Notes: generated by a model from the sequence alone, not told the origin. A stretch of 42,456 nt of DNA from a virus (IMGVR_UViG_3300017697_000030:1-42456); one strand, 5' to 3'. Shown: positions 20,749 through 29,704, counted from the first letter of the stretch. Translations and numbers: made by a program.

Positions 20749-21173
20749 TGCCTTCTTACACCTTTAATGCGGTCGGCCCCCTTCCTGAGCTCTCTTGGTT
20801 CGAGGAGCGCTCTATCGGCGTGGCGTCTGTTCGCCGCGGCGGCGGATACGGCTCCCTCCGCCGGGACGAAGCGGTGCTCACGATCGAAGCGGACTCCCCG
20901 CTCGCTCTGGACTTGGCGGTAGATGAGCTAACTCATCGCGGTGTGAGCATGTCGGCGGCGGCCTCTGTAGCTATAGAGGCTCCTGCGGAAGTCGCGGCCC
21001 CTACGGGCGAAGCGCCCCTTGAGCTCCTCGACCTCTCGGTTAAGAAGCTCCGGGCAGCTCTCGCTACGGGCGACTATGACATGTATCTTGAAGCGCTTCT
21101 CGAAGCAGAGCAGGCGGGCAAGACCCGCAAGACTGCTGTCGAAGCGCTCGAAGAGCTAATCGCTGCTGGCTGA
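20748..21173 (+). CDS. Hypothetical protein with HeH/LEM-like C-terminus
   Basis: 141 residues. The last 50 (LLDLSVKKLRAALATGDYDMYL, then EAEQAGKTRKTAVEALEELIAA) follow the helix-extension-helix pattern common at the ends of small phage structural proteins. The N-terminal half is strand-rich. Its 3' end overlaps the convergent 21413 gene by 18 nt. Confidence 0.6.
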   Translation: MPSYTFNAVGPLPELSWFEERSIGVASVRRGGGYGSLRRDEAVLTIEADSPLALDLAVDELTHRGVSMSAAASVAIEAPAEVAAPTGEAPLELLDLSVKKLRAALATGDYDMYLEALLEAEQAGKTRKTAVEALEELIAAG

Positions 21174-21413
21174 TAGTCGCAAGGACAGCCATTGTTCTAC
21201 GATGGCGTCCGCGTCTCTTCTTTCCAGGTCTAGTATCTGCATAGAACCACCGGGCACATGGGCTGTGAGAGCTCCCGTGCTCGCGATTCGTATGCATATG
21301 ATCTGCGACAAGTCCATATAGGTGACTGCTCTATCGGAGCCCTCAAGGACTACGAGCGAAGAGTCGAGACAGCCAGAGGCGTCTTCTACCAGAAAGGTCT
21401 TTTGACTAGGCAT
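21156..21413 (-). CDS. Hypothetical protein, last gene of head operon
   Basis: 85 residues, mainly strand-like (KTFLVEDASGCLDSSLVVLEGSDRAVTYMDLSQ by segments). No family recognised. Starts in a TAATG overlap with the scaffold gene. Confidence 0.6.
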   Translation of the reverse strand: MPSQKTFLVEDASGCLDSSLVVLEGSDRAVTYMDLSQIICIRIASTGALTAHVPGGSMQILDLERRDADAIVEQWLSLRLSASSD

Positions 21414-22384
21414 TAGGACACCGCCGATTGCTGTGCAGCACGTCTAAGTCCGTCCATGATGTCGTCGAAGGACCGCACATCGCCCTTGCCCATGGCCTCT
21501 CCGCCGCTTCCAGTGCCCATGTTCATGAGGTCCACACTCGCGGGCACCTCTTCGGGCTCTACCTTCTCGGGTTCTCCGGGGACTTTGATCTCCGGGTGCT
21601 GAACACGCAGCATGGACAGAGCCACTTCGGGCTCTACGCCCATCATGGATATCTTGCAGAACGCGAGAAAAGCGTCGTCTCTGGCCTTGTCGAGAGCTTC
21701 GTCGTTGTACTCTTTATACAAGTCTGGAGCGTTCTTCTGAAGCCAGTTGTCTAGCTCCCCTGCTTCCTGATCTAGCTGGGCTTCTTGAGCCGCGGCTTCA
21801 CGGGATTCGATCTCCGCTAGCTTACTCTGCGCGGCATCGCGCTCGGCTTGCAGGCGCTCCAGGTCTACGGCACCTCCAGCCTTAGCTTCTGAAACGGCCT
21901 TCTCGAGTTCCTCGCGAAGCTTCGTCTCGATGCTCTCTTTCTCGGTGCGCAGTCCATCAAGCTCTTGCTTGAGAGTGCTTATTGGATCTTCTTCTCCGTA
22001 GAGCCACTTCTGCACGCGAAGCTCTTTTGATTTAAGCTCTTCTTCGCGATCGCTCAGCGACTTCTTAGAGTCAGCGAGTCCCTGAAACTTATCGTTGTAG
22101 CCTCGCTGCCAGTTCTTATACTTGGCTTCGAGTCCTGCAAGCACGGCTCCTTGAACATCACCGGGCAGGGCTTCGAACCATTCCGAGCCCTGCACGTCGG
22201 CGAGCTCTCCGGTCCAGGTATCCGCCGAGCCGCCACTGTCTTCTGTGGTAGGTGCTGAGTCTGCCGTGGTGTCGGCGGCGGTCTCGACGGAAGGTTCTGC
22301 TGGTGTTTCGACGGGCGCCTCTGCAGCAGCACCTTCCGGGGCACTGTCTGCAGAGGGCTCGACTGTGGTGTCATCTTCGCTCAT
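21413..22384 (-). CDS. Putative capsid scaffolding protein
   Basis: 323 residues: a disordered Ala/Glu/Thr-rich N-terminus, then WFEALPGDVQGAVLAGLEAKYKNW, a long coiled coil (about 105-215), a helical region, and a C-terminus ending RSFDDIMDGLRRAAQQS, which could dock to capsid. Composition, length and location in the head-gene cluster fit phage scaffold proteins, which assemble with the major capsid protein and leave the procapsid. Unusually, it is transcribed opposite to the capsid gene, which lies 8 kb away. Confidence 0.75.
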   Translation of the reverse strand: MSEDDTTVEPSADSAPEGAAAEAPVETPAEPSVETAADTTADSAPTTEDSGGSADTWTGELADVQGSEWFEALPGDVQGAVLAGLEAKYKNWQRGYNDKFQGLADSKKSLSDREEELKSKELRVQKWLYGEEDPISTLKQELDGLRTEKESIETKLREELEKAVSEAKAGGAVDLERLQAERDAAQSKLAEIESREAAAQEAQLDQEAGELDNWLQKNAPDLYKEYNDEALDKARDDAFLAFCKISMMGVEPEVALSMLRVQHPEIKVPGEPEKVEPEEVPASVDLMNMGTGSGGEAMGKGDVRSFDDIMDGLRRAAQQSAVS

Positions 22385-22397
22385 CTATCCTTACTCC

Positions 22398-22859
22398 TTA
22401 CATCCCTGGAGGCATCATGCCTGCCGGGTCGCCCATGGGCATCTCTTCCATAGGGGGTGCTTCTTCCATCGGAGGCATACCCATGTCTTCTTCCATACCG
22501 GCGTCGGCCTTCATAGCTGCTGCCTTTTCAAGCTGCATGCGAAGTCCGAAGTCCTCGGCCAGCCTCTCGGCGAGCTCTTCTGGGGTCAGCATGGCGAGGT
22601 CGTCTCGGTCTTGAGCGGCTTCCCACAGCTCTTGAGCTGCTGCGCTGTCGATTCCGAGGGCTTCTTCGATGGGAGAGAGATCTACACCTTCCATGTTCTC
22701 TTCAGCGGGCGCCTCTTCAGCGGGCGCCTCTTCGGGAGCGGGGGCATCGCCTTCGATGATCTCGTCTGCAGCGGCGAGCATCTTCTGGATGTCGCTGTCC
22801 TGCTCCATAGTCTCGGGGGTCTCTTCCATCTCTTCGCCAGTCTTCGGGTCAACAGCCAT
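22398..22859 (-). CDS. Acidic Met/Pro-rich protein of the head operon
   Basis: 153 residues, highly acidic, with short tandem repeats (PAEEAPAEE, from an 18-bp DNA repeat near 22704) and a Met/Pro/Glu-rich tail (EEDMGMPPMEEAPPMEE). Probably disordered at both ends. Similar acidic proteins accompany scaffold genes, but no family is assigned. AGGAG precedes the ATG. Confidence 0.6.
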   Translation of the reverse strand: MAVDPKTGEEMEETPETMEQDSDIQKMLAAADEIIEGDAPAPEEAPAEEAPAEENMEGVDLSPIEEALGIDSAAAQELWEAAQDRDDLAMLTPEELAERLAEDFGLRMQLEKAAAMKADAGMEEDMGMPPMEEAPPMEEMPMGDPAGMMPPGM

Positions 22860-22883
22860 GGGGGTCTCCTATAAGAATTATAA

Positions 22884-23114
22884 CTAAAGACTTTCGTCTT
22901 CTTCGTGGGGTTCAGACAAGTCCGTTGCGAGCTCGAAGGCGACCTCTAAGCCGTGCATTAGACGCATTTTGTTTGGGACTTTGCATCGGATCCCCGTAGC
23001 TCTATCCTCGACGAGGAGCATATCATAGGGAACCAGTTCTCTCACGGTTCTTAGAGACCTGGGCCACAGGCGAGCACGCCGCTGGGCTTCTCTAATGTCT
23101 ACTGACGTAGTCAC
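22884..23114 (-). CDS. Hypothetical protein
   Basis: 76 residues, GTG start in a GTGA overlap with the upstream gene. Basic N-terminal half (EAQRRARLWPRSLRTVRELV), acidic end. No family recognised. Confidence 0.6.
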   Translation of the reverse strand: MTTSVDIREAQRRARLWPRSLRTVRELVPYDMLLVEDRATGIRCKVPNKMRLMHGLEVAFELATDLSEPHEEDESL

Positions 23115-23635
23115 TGTCCCCAGCCTCCGGCGTTCTTAGAGGCGGAACCTACGTTCGCCTTAGCTGCTTTCTCTGCCTTAGCGGGGTTCTTGTTCTGAGC
23201 CAGCGCTCTACCTCTGGCCTCTCGGGCCTTTGCCTCGGACTTTTCTTTTACCTCGGCGATGATAGCTGGCGTAAGATGGTTGGCCTTCTTCTGGGCCCAA
23301 GACCTGTGCTTAATAGCGTCAAGCCTGTCTCCGTGGTCCGCCTTCGACTCAACGACCTTGTTGATCGTGTGTCCTGGGAAGCGCTCTTTGATGATAGCCT
23401 CGGCGCGATCGTACTTCTCGCGCGTGTCGCAGTACCCGAGGACGCCCATGTCTACGGGCACGAAAGACTTAATCCCGTCGCCCTTGACTCCGGGGAACTC
23501 CCCGTGGGACCAGTCGATTACACGAGCGCTACCGCACTCGGGGCACGGCGGGGGTCCCGCGCTCTTCTTGTAGTACACATGACCATCTACTGTCTTACAG
23601 TCGTCACATCTCAAACCGTTTGCTACCCAACCCAC
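23111..23635 (-). CDS. Zinc-ribbon protein with basic Ala/Lys-rich tail
   Basis: 174 residues. The N-terminus LRCDDCKTVDGHVYYKKSAG, then PCPECGS, is a zinc ribbon; the last 70 residues are Lys/Ala-rich (AKAREARGRALAQNKNP...). Starts at a GTG overlapping TAG. Encoded among head genes and possibly a minor DNA-binding virion or assembly protein (inference). Confidence 0.65.
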   Translation of the reverse strand: MGWVANGLRCDDCKTVDGHVYYKKSAGPPPCPECGSARVIDWSHGEFPGVKGDGIKSFVPVDMGVLGYCDTREKYDRAEAIIKERFPGHTINKVVESKADHGDRLDAIKHRSWAQKKANHLTPAIIAEVKEKSEAKAREARGRALAQNKNPAKAEKAAKANVGSASKNAGGWGQ

Positions 23636-23841
23636 TACAGTATCCTCCTCCTGGCACCTAACTGATATGAGATATCTACGCGTTCGTTTTCAGGAAGTTC
23701 TGACCACAGGCGCTGTCTCTCGTAGCTGTTTCGAACATCTGTCCGCCACATAGGGTGCGGCTTCCGAAGCTTCCACCGGTCTTTCTTATCGACGGTGGAA
23801 ACCAGCGGAGCTGTCAGGGGAAAGAAGCTCTCGGCAGCCAT
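23635..23841 (-). CDS. Hypothetical protein
   Basis: 68 residues (MAAESFFPLTAPLVSTVDKK...). The ATG at 23841 overlaps the upstream TAA as TAATG; the longer frame to 23889 is inside that gene. No family recognised. Confidence 0.6.
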   Translation of the reverse strand: MAAESFFPLTAPLVSTVDKKDRWKLRKPHPMWRTDVRNSYERQRLWSELPENERVDISYQLGARRRIL

Positions 23842-24260
23842 TATTCTTGTCTCCCTGCCCAGACGACACAGACTCGCTGGGACGCACATTTAAAGTCGAG
23901 GGCTTGGCAATATCCAAGGTCTCCGCCCACGATAGCAGTTTCTGGGTCAGGCTCATCACCTATTCCCATAGCGATGCAGTCACGTGTTTGATCTGTTGTA
24001 TCAAAGAAGGTGCAGTTAGCGCAGCGCATCGTCATGACGTTCTCGACGGTGTCGTTGAACTTGTCTGCGTATCGCTGCCAGAACTCTTCGTTCCCGCCTC
24101 CCTCGTCGAGACCTGGATTGGCTGGGCCATACTCCTTGGTGTCGAGAGCGTTCTGGCGGTTCTCGAGGTTGAGCTCAAGGTTCTGTGTAGCCTCGGGGCA
24201 TTGATCTGCTGTCTGAGCGTCCTGCCTGAGGGCTCCCATCATCTCGTCGTATTCAGCCAT
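23841..24260 (-). CDS. Cysteine-rich head-cluster protein
   Basis: 139 residues. The C-terminal half has MRCANCTFFD, GDLGYCQALDFKC and RVCVVWAG, a pattern I know from phage proteins encoded near the portal, resembling HiPIP-like Fe-S or zinc sites. The function is not established. TAATG overlap with the upstream gene. Confidence 0.65.
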   Translation of the reverse strand: MAEYDEMMGALRQDAQTADQCPEATQNLELNLENRQNALDTKEYGPANPGLDEGGGNEEFWQRYADKFNDTVENVMTMRCANCTFFDTTDQTRDCIAMGIGDEPDPETAIVGGDLGYCQALDFKCASQRVCVVWAGRQE

Positions 24261-24469
24261 TACTTCTTCTCTTTGGCTAAGGCCATTCGTTTCTTTGCAA
24301 CCATATCGTAGTAGTCGCCAGAGAGCTCTTTACCCTCTTTCTTTGCCTTCTTTACTGTCTCTGCCGTGCTCTTGATCTCCGCGGCTTGCGCGGTCGCTTT
24401 CCCCTCGGACATGCCCGCGGTGTACTTGGCGGGCACTCCCTTGTCGTAGGGCTGTGTTTTCTTTGCCAT
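24260..24469 (-). CDS. Small basic conserved phage protein
   Basis: 69 residues starting MAKKTQPYDKGVPAKYTAGMS, Lys/Ala-rich thereafter. The VPAKYTAGMS segment recurs in phage head clusters from memory. TGAGG precedes the ATG at 24469. Function unknown. Confidence 0.7.
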   Translation of the reverse strand: MAKKTQPYDKGVPAKYTAGMSEGKATAQAAEIKSTAETVKKAKKEGKELSGDYYDMVAKKRMALAKEKK

Positions 24470-24471
24470 GA

Positions 24472-24750
24472 CTACCTCAGATCTGTGTCGTGTTTCTTGC
24501 TTCCCTTGATGAAGCTGTTGACACGACCCATGGCCCACTGGTGCGGTGACATGCCAGGTCGAGAGCCTGAAGAGTAGTATGCACCCATGCCTCGACGGTA
24601 GACTTTCTTCAGCTTGCCCGAGCCGATGCCAGACTCCTTGGCTTTGTTGCTAAGAGTCTTTAGGGTCTTCTCGCTGAGCTTCTTACCAGAGCCTTGAGCC
24701 TCGTCTTTGAGGTTCTTCTTTTTCTTGTCGTATTCGTCTTTCTTAGCCAT
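24472..24750 (-). CDS. Conserved phage protein (DUF5824-like)
   Basis: 92 residues. KKVYRRGMGAYYSSGSRPGM followed by SPHQWAMGRVNSFI is a strongly conserved phage block I associate with DUF5824; role unknown. The ATG at 24750 overlaps the previous TAA as TAATG. Confidence 0.75.
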   Translation of the reverse strand: MAKKDEYDKKKKNLKDEAQGSGKKLSEKTLKTLSNKAKESGIGSGKLKKVYRRGMGAYYSSGSRPGMSPHQWAMGRVNSFIKGSKKHDTDLR

Positions 24751-25058
24751 TACCATTTCACCTTGTCGGCCCAGTAAGCGGCGCTCATCTTGCCTTTCTT
24801 GATGTTCTTGCCGTGGCGAGACTTGAAGCTCTTGCGCTTCTTCTTCATCTTGTCGGACTCGCCTTCCTTGGGCTTACCCGCGGTCTTGGCTCCCTGCTCA
24901 CCGAAGCGTATGATCTTAAACTTACCACCCTCACACGCCAGAACCATGTGGCTCTTCTTAGGGTGGTTGGGTGTCCTCTTAGGCTTGTTACAGCCTTCGA
25001 GATTGTGCTCCGCCAAGATCTTCTTCTTGCGTACAGCGGTGTAGTAGTCGTCAGCCAT
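24750..25058 (-). CDS. Conserved basic phage protein (DUF5872-like)
   Basis: 102 residues. SHMVLACEGGKFKIIRFGEQG, KTAGKPKEGESDKMKKKRKSF and SAAYWADKVKW make a well-conserved phage pattern. Strongly basic. Its companions at 24472 and 24260 often occur together, from memory, and may be virion or assembly factors. TAATG coupling upstream. Confidence 0.75.
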   Translation of the reverse strand: MADDYYTAVRKKKILAEHNLEGCNKPKRTPNHPKKSHMVLACEGGKFKIIRFGEQGAKTAGKPKEGESDKMKKKRKSFKSRHGKNIKKGKMSAAYWADKVKW

Positions 25059-25183
25059 TAGTACTTCTTAGAAGCTTTCTGCTTGCTCTTAATCGCAGCT
25101 ACTTGTTTAAGAGCGTCTTTACGGCTCTTGACCTTGCTGTTCTTTGTGGCTTTGTATCCACCAGGTACTTTCTTAAGGGGCAT
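25058..25183 (-). CDS. Very small basic protein (41 residues)
   Basis: Begins MPLKKVPGGYKATKNSKVKS and is Lys-rich to the end. The ATG overlaps the upstream stop (TGATG) behind AGGAGG, and its TAA overlaps the next start (TAATG); these couplings support it. Function unknown. Confidence 0.7.
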   Translation of the reverse strand: MPLKKVPGGYKATKNSKVKSRKDALKQVAAIKSKQKASKKY

Positions 25184-26148
25184 CATTCCTCCTCATCTAC
25201 GGGGGGACCGTAATAGTCTTCGTGGTTTGGGTCGTAACCAGGATGACCGGTGACGTTGATGACGCCTTCTCCTGCATCCATGAAGACTGACCCGTCGTCA
25301 AACTCAATCACCTCCACCCCATCAAACGCGCGGCTGGCGACTTCGTCGTAGTTATCTCGCGCGTTATCGAAGTCTTCGGCTGATGCTTCGTAGACTTCTT
25401 CGTCTGTTAAGTCTTGTCCCTCGTAGGGTCCGGCAGTGTGCGCGTAGCCAACAGCGTCGCCTTGTTTATTCTGCCGCTCGTCTTCTCTGGCCTCGGCTTC
25501 TTCGCGCATATACTGGTAGAACGGAGTGTTTAGCGCAGCCAGCTCCATCGCATCCGCGTGACTAAAGAAACTGCCTATAGCGCTTGCCTGTTGCTTCGTC
25601 AGTTGTGGGTATGCTTCAGGGGCCTGGGCTTCGCGTCTTTGTCTGTCTATTTCTTCGGCAGCGTCTCTCATGGTCCCGCTAAGCCTCTCCATCGGCACGA
25701 ATACTTCGCGGGTGTCTCCTTCGTCGGCGTCTACTTGAAACAGGACGCCCTTCCCGGGAACGATGTCGCTGATGTCGCGTATTGTTCGGGTACCGTAGTC
25801 AGTCGCGACTGTGTACTTGCTGATGTCCGACTCCTCTCCCCCGATAAGATACGGCGTTCTGTTCCCTCCTCGTACCTGGGTGCCTCCGAGTCGGTAGGGT
25901 ACGTCCGCTTCCTTTGCCGGCTCTACTTCGAAAGAGCCTAAGCTGACTCGTGCTTTTGGGATCTTGCCAGCTTCGACGTCGGTTAATATCTGCCGTTGCA
26001 CGTCCGACAAGTCCGGGACTTCAACAACGGGCGCCGGCTGTTGTGCCGTGCGTCTCGCTTTATCGAGTGCTTCCTGCGCAGAGGGTCCTCGCCGCTCACC
26101 GGGCGCTGCCCCTGCTGGACCCTCGTACATTTGGTCTAAAGAACCCAC
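25183..26148 (-). CDS. Hypothetical head-cluster protein
   Basis: 321 residues, acidic, low-complexity at the N-terminus, with a strand-rich centre (ARVSLGSFEVEP, RTPYLIGGEESD) and an acidic tail ending VDEEE. No family recognised. GTG start overlapping the portal stop (TAGTG), with GGAAGG before it. The position directly after the portal suggests a head or portal accessory role; no protease motif was found. Confidence 0.6.
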   Translation of the reverse strand: MGSLDQMYEGPAGAAPGERRGPSAQEALDKARRTAQQPAPVVEVPDLSDVQRQILTDVEAGKIPKARVSLGSFEVEPAKEADVPYRLGGTQVRGGNRTPYLIGGEESDISKYTVATDYGTRTIRDISDIVPGKGVLFQVDADEGDTREVFVPMERLSGTMRDAAEEIDRQRREAQAPEAYPQLTKQQASAIGSFFSHADAMELAALNTPFYQYMREEAEAREDERQNKQGDAVGYAHTAGPYEGQDLTDEEVYEASAEDFDNARDNYDEVASRAFDGVEVIEFDDGSVFMDAGEGVINVTGHPGYDPNHEDYYGPPVDEEE

Positions 26149-27875
26149 TATCCTTCCTCTCGGATGGGCGAGTCACCGCCTGCTGCCATGCTGTCTTCTG
26201 GGGCTGCCGGCTGAGCCTCTCCACCGCCCCCGCCCATTAGGGCTACGAGCTCTGGTGGTAGGCCGCCTTCTGCTCCCATCGGCGGGCCGCCCCCGCCCGG
26301 TGCGCCTGCTCCGCCCATCGCAAGCTGCTGCGCCATCTGGGCTTCTGCTTGCGCGGCCATTGCCACATCTTCCTCGGGCATGAGAAGTCCCATCGGGAGA
26401 CCGATGCCCTTCACGATCTCCTCGGTCAGGCGTCGACCGTCGACATTCGGGTCTTGCTGGAGCAGCGGGATGAGCTGAAGCAGTGTCTCTACCATGACTG
26501 CTGGGTTGGTCTTGATGGGGTTGTAGCTAACCATCTCGAAGTCTACTTCGACATCAGCGATGGTGGAGATGTCTACCGCGGCCCACTTTCGGTTGCCTGC
26601 GATACGGATCATCTTTTCGCCCTTCATGTACTTACGGCACAGGTAGAAGCACTTTGCAGCCATGTCTTCCATGGCGTCGTTGATGTGTCCTTCTCGCGTG
26701 GCCAGACGGTTCTTCATCTGGGCATCGATGATCGCCATTTCCGTAGCGGTTCGAGCTCCGACCACTTGCCCGCGAGCAGCTTCAGCCAGCGCCGAGATGA
26801 ACGCGGCGTCGTCTTCTTGCCGGGCTACGAAATCTTTCACGCCCTGCGGGTTCTGCGGGTAGGGCATCTCGTAGAACAAAGATCCCAGTGATCGCAGTGC
26901 TTCGGAGTTTTGCGGGGCGATGCCCACGAAAGATCCGGCTGATGCGGCTACTGCCTTGTTTAGATCTTCCTCACTAATGCGCCCGGCGTCGTAGAGGACT
27001 CTGGGAATCATAAGATAGGTGATACGCTTCATATGCGTAAGCAGATCGTTAACCGTCTCTTGCTGGGTCAAGACAAGCTGTACTTCGCTCAGCCCCAGAC
27101 AGTCCACGCCTGACTGGTTGAGGCTGAACATGGAGTAGGGGATGTAGTCAATGTCGTCTTCGAACACGACCTTGTCGAGCTGCCTAACGTAGTGCTTGAC
27201 CTTGTTGGTCTCTCGATCGTAGTACTCCCAGACTGTGATCCACTCGAAGGCGTCGCGAACGGCGTTGGTTTCACCGCGCTGCTTCGAGCCGAGCATCCAC
27301 TTCGGGAAGCGATCTGGCTGAACATCGTCCAGCTTCGCGTCGTAACGACCAGACTCCACACGGGCTTTGAACTCGGAGAAGGGGACGACGGTGGCTTCGA
27401 GCCAGTACTTAATGTCGTCAACGTCGCGCACAGTAAGATCGAAGAACACCGTAGAGGGATCGCAGACCTTCACTACGGGCCTATCTTCTGTCTTGTTCCA
27501 GCTGGTCTTGAAGATGCCTCGCTTACAGAGAACAGCGTCGATCAACGCTGTTGCTGCGCGTCTCCGCATGCGGTTGGAGCGGAAGACGTACTCGAGAAGT
27601 CCTGTTACGGACGGCGACTGGTCCTGGCTACGGGCGTTGCGCGGGTTAGCTGCCACCTGGGGGTTGGGTCCCAGAAGAGCAGAAACCGCAGTATCTGCGA
27701 TAGCATAGATAAGATTCTTAGAACACAGGTGAAGGTTCGTGTTCGTGTCGAGGTCCGTAGACCGCTGCGTCCAAAAGTCTCCCCGGTAGTACCGACGGGC
27801 CTTGTCGAAGATCTCCTTCTCCTGGCCCTTGTAGAACTCCAGGTGGCGATCGATAAGAACGGAAAGCTTAGGCAT
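26148..27875 (-). CDS. Portal protein
   Basis: 575 residues. The early region RYYRGDFWTQRSTDLDTNTNL by segments, the strand-rich middle (VVKVCDPSTVFFDLTVRDVDDIKYW), and the helical QQETVNDLLTHMKRITYLMIPRVLY followed by ATEMAIIDAQMKNRL are typical of phage portals, the dodecameric ring for DNA entry. The last ~70 residues are Gly/Ala/Met-rich and probably flexible. It follows TerL with one small gene between, the usual order. AGGAT precedes the ATG. Confidence 0.9.
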   Translation of the reverse strand: MPKLSVLIDRHLEFYKGQEKEIFDKARRYYRGDFWTQRSTDLDTNTNLHLCSKNLIYAIADTAVSALLGPNPQVAANPRNARSQDQSPSVTGLLEYVFRSNRMRRRAATALIDAVLCKRGIFKTSWNKTEDRPVVKVCDPSTVFFDLTVRDVDDIKYWLEATVVPFSEFKARVESGRYDAKLDDVQPDRFPKWMLGSKQRGETNAVRDAFEWITVWEYYDRETNKVKHYVRQLDKVVFEDDIDYIPYSMFSLNQSGVDCLGLSEVQLVLTQQETVNDLLTHMKRITYLMIPRVLYDAGRISEEDLNKAVAASAGSFVGIAPQNSEALRSLGSLFYEMPYPQNPQGVKDFVARQEDDAAFISALAEAARGQVVGARTATEMAIIDAQMKNRLATREGHINDAMEDMAAKCFYLCRKYMKGEKMIRIAGNRKWAAVDISTIADVEVDFEMVSYNPIKTNPAVMVETLLQLIPLLQQDPNVDGRRLTEEIVKGIGLPMGLLMPEEDVAMAAQAEAQMAQQLAMGGAGAPGGGGPPMGAEGGLPPELVALMGGGGGEAQPAAPEDSMAAGGDSPIREEG

Positions 27876-27884
27876 TCTCTTATC

Positions 27885-28040
27885 CTACGACTCGGTGGCT
27901 TTCTTAAGGGCAGTGGTAATCCTTCCTCGCCTGCCTACCGCCTCTTCTACCTTGGCCTTTGCCTTTGCAAAGTCTGCTGCGGCGGTGCCAGAAAACATTT
28001 TTCCGCCGTGGGTCTTCTTTGGGTCTTTCTTCTCTGCCAT
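27885..28040 (-). CDS. Small basic protein between terminase and portal (51 residues)
   Basis: Begins MAEKKDPKKTHGGKMFSGTA, then AADFAKAKAKVEEAVGRRGR. Basic, Ala/Lys-rich, no family recognised. It starts just after the terminase stop and ends 9 nt before the portal start. Confidence 0.65.
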   Translation of the reverse strand: MAEKKDPKKTHGGKMFSGTAAADFAKAKAKVEEAVGRRGRITTALKKATES

Positions 28041-28042
28041 GG

Positions 28043-29680
28043 TTACATCCAGTTCCTCGGGGGAGGCTTAAAGAGGTTTCCTGCTTCTTTAGTAGACTTG
28101 CGCTTGTAGCGGTCCAAGTCTCCTATAGTCAGCTGCCCAGCAGGGCGCTGGTCTATTTCCGGTTGGATATTAGCGCGTGTGAAGTGTCTGCGCGAGAGAA
28201 TGTCCGCCGCCATGATAGCCGTTCGGGCACGGTCGAAGTGATGCGTGGTACCGTCTTGGCCTTTTACGCGCTTATTATTAGTGCCGTCGTAGTTAACGAG
28301 TTGGTGCAACATGCCTCGGGAGATGATGTCTATCTCTTCTTCTCGCAGTAGCTGGACGAGCATCGCTTCTGCTTCCTGAATCCTCTTGGAGGTGGCGTAC
28401 CATCCGGGGTGGTTCCGATTCGTCCACAAGAGGCTCGGGCACTTCTTGTCTTTAAGAATGGCAATACAGGCCATAGCGTTGGACTCTACGGCTATTAGAG
28501 CTCCGTTGTAGTGTCCTTGCACCCGCATTAGTCTTGCGGCAAACCGTCCAGGGTCTTCTCGATCTTCCCAGAAAGCTACCTCTTTTCTTGTAACAGCGTC
28601 CCAGACAGTCAGCGCGCTCTTATCTCCAGAGCGACCGTAGCCCGCGGGGTCAGCCGTAATCAGGTAGGAGCTGTTGTTTTCTGGCATGTCTATGACGCAA
28701 CAACCCAGCGGGCCCTCAGGGGGATCTGGCTGAGACTTCGCCAGCAGCGGCTTTAAGACGTCAGCGGGCATGACGGGTGCGAGAGAGCCTAGCCAGCCAT
28801 CATACGGGTCGGAAGGGTACTTTGCGCAGAATAGCCGGGAGTCTCCTACGAACTCTGTGTTCAGAGCGCTGCGTCTGAAGGCCATGTTCTGAAGAGTCAT
28901 GCCGTCGTGCTGCGACATGTAGGTCTCTTCTTCAGAAGTGATGTCGGAGAGCGGAGCCTCTATGGCACAGCTGTTGTCCTTCCACCAGCTAAGAAACACG
29001 GGGTTGAAGCGACTCTTTCCCTCCAAGGCCATCTGCCACATGCGCTCGTGGTGCGAGCCTGCACGGCCAGGCGTCGACTCCAGTATGACGCGGGCATTGG
29101 GTCTCTTATTGACTGTCGGGAAGATATTGATAGCGGCCTTCTGCTGCCACTGTGCCTCACCAAACTCGGTGATGACGAGACGGTCGATCGAGCGACCGAT
29201 GGCTGGAGAGCGTCCGCCGGCTGTGAGGACCTTGATTCCTCCGCCGTGGCAGAAGTGCATCTGCGTAGTTCCTGCCTTCCTTCCCTTAGCCAGGGGCACG
29301 CGGACGTCGTCGGGGAGTCTTTTATAGGCGTATAAGATACGCTCGAAGATGTCTTCGGCTGTGTCTTGACGCTCTGCGATAAGCAGCCCCTTGACTCCTT
29401 CGAGGTACATGCAGTCGCGCAGCAGGAGCATGACGGAGATTGTGGTAATCTTCGCCTGGCGGAACTTGTTGACTATGTTCCAGCGATGTTCGTGATACGC
29501 GGCGATTAGCTGTTGCTGTGTGCTGGTAGGGGTCAAGAAACCGCTGGACTCGTCTTCTCTGACAATCTGACACATCGACACGAAGGCGTCGTAGGTAGCG
29601 AACATCGCCCGCACCTTGGACTGATTTAGTGATGCGTGTTGCGTGAGCTTTGCGCCATTCGGAAGGGCTTTTAAATCCAT
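28043..29680 (-). CDS. Terminase large subunit
   Basis: 545 residues: the packaging ATPase and nuclease. Residues 72-79 (KFRQAKIT) occupy the Walker A place but lack the usual GKS/T; VITEFGE (169-174) is Walker B with catalytic E172; LESTP (200-204) is the coupling motif. The RNase H-like nuclease has D344 (ITADPAGYG), E399 (VESNA) and D483 (HFDRARTAIM). It heads the leftward head operon. AAGG lies 7 nt before the ATG, with GTACCCAC between, a sequence also present before the 5603 start. Confidence 0.92.
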   Translation of the reverse strand: MDLKALPNGAKLTQHASLNQSKVRAMFATYDAFVSMCQIVREDESSGFLTPTSTQQQLIAAYHEHRWNIVNKFRQAKITTISVMLLLRDCMYLEGVKGLLIAERQDTAEDIFERILYAYKRLPDDVRVPLAKGRKAGTTQMHFCHGGGIKVLTAGGRSPAIGRSIDRLVITEFGEAQWQQKAAINIFPTVNKRPNARVILESTPGRAGSHHERMWQMALEGKSRFNPVFLSWWKDNSCAIEAPLSDITSEEETYMSQHDGMTLQNMAFRRSALNTEFVGDSRLFCAKYPSDPYDGWLGSLAPVMPADVLKPLLAKSQPDPPEGPLGCCVIDMPENNSSYLITADPAGYGRSGDKSALTVWDAVTRKEVAFWEDREDPGRFAARLMRVQGHYNGALIAVESNAMACIAILKDKKCPSLLWTNRNHPGWYATSKRIQEAEAMLVQLLREEEIDIISRGMLHQLVNYDGTNNKRVKGQDGTTHHFDRARTAIMAADILSRRHFTRANIQPEIDQRPAGQLTIGDLDRYKRKSTKEAGNLFKPPPRNWM

Positions 29681-29695
29681 GTGGGTACCTTAACA

Positions 29696-29704
29696 TGATA
29701 TAAG
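29696..29704 (+). promoter_or_regulatory. Extended -10 promoter for the 29726 gene
   Basis: TG-A-TATAAG (29696-29704), about 20 bp before the rightward ATG, in the 45-bp gap to the divergent terminase gene. Confidence 0.5.
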
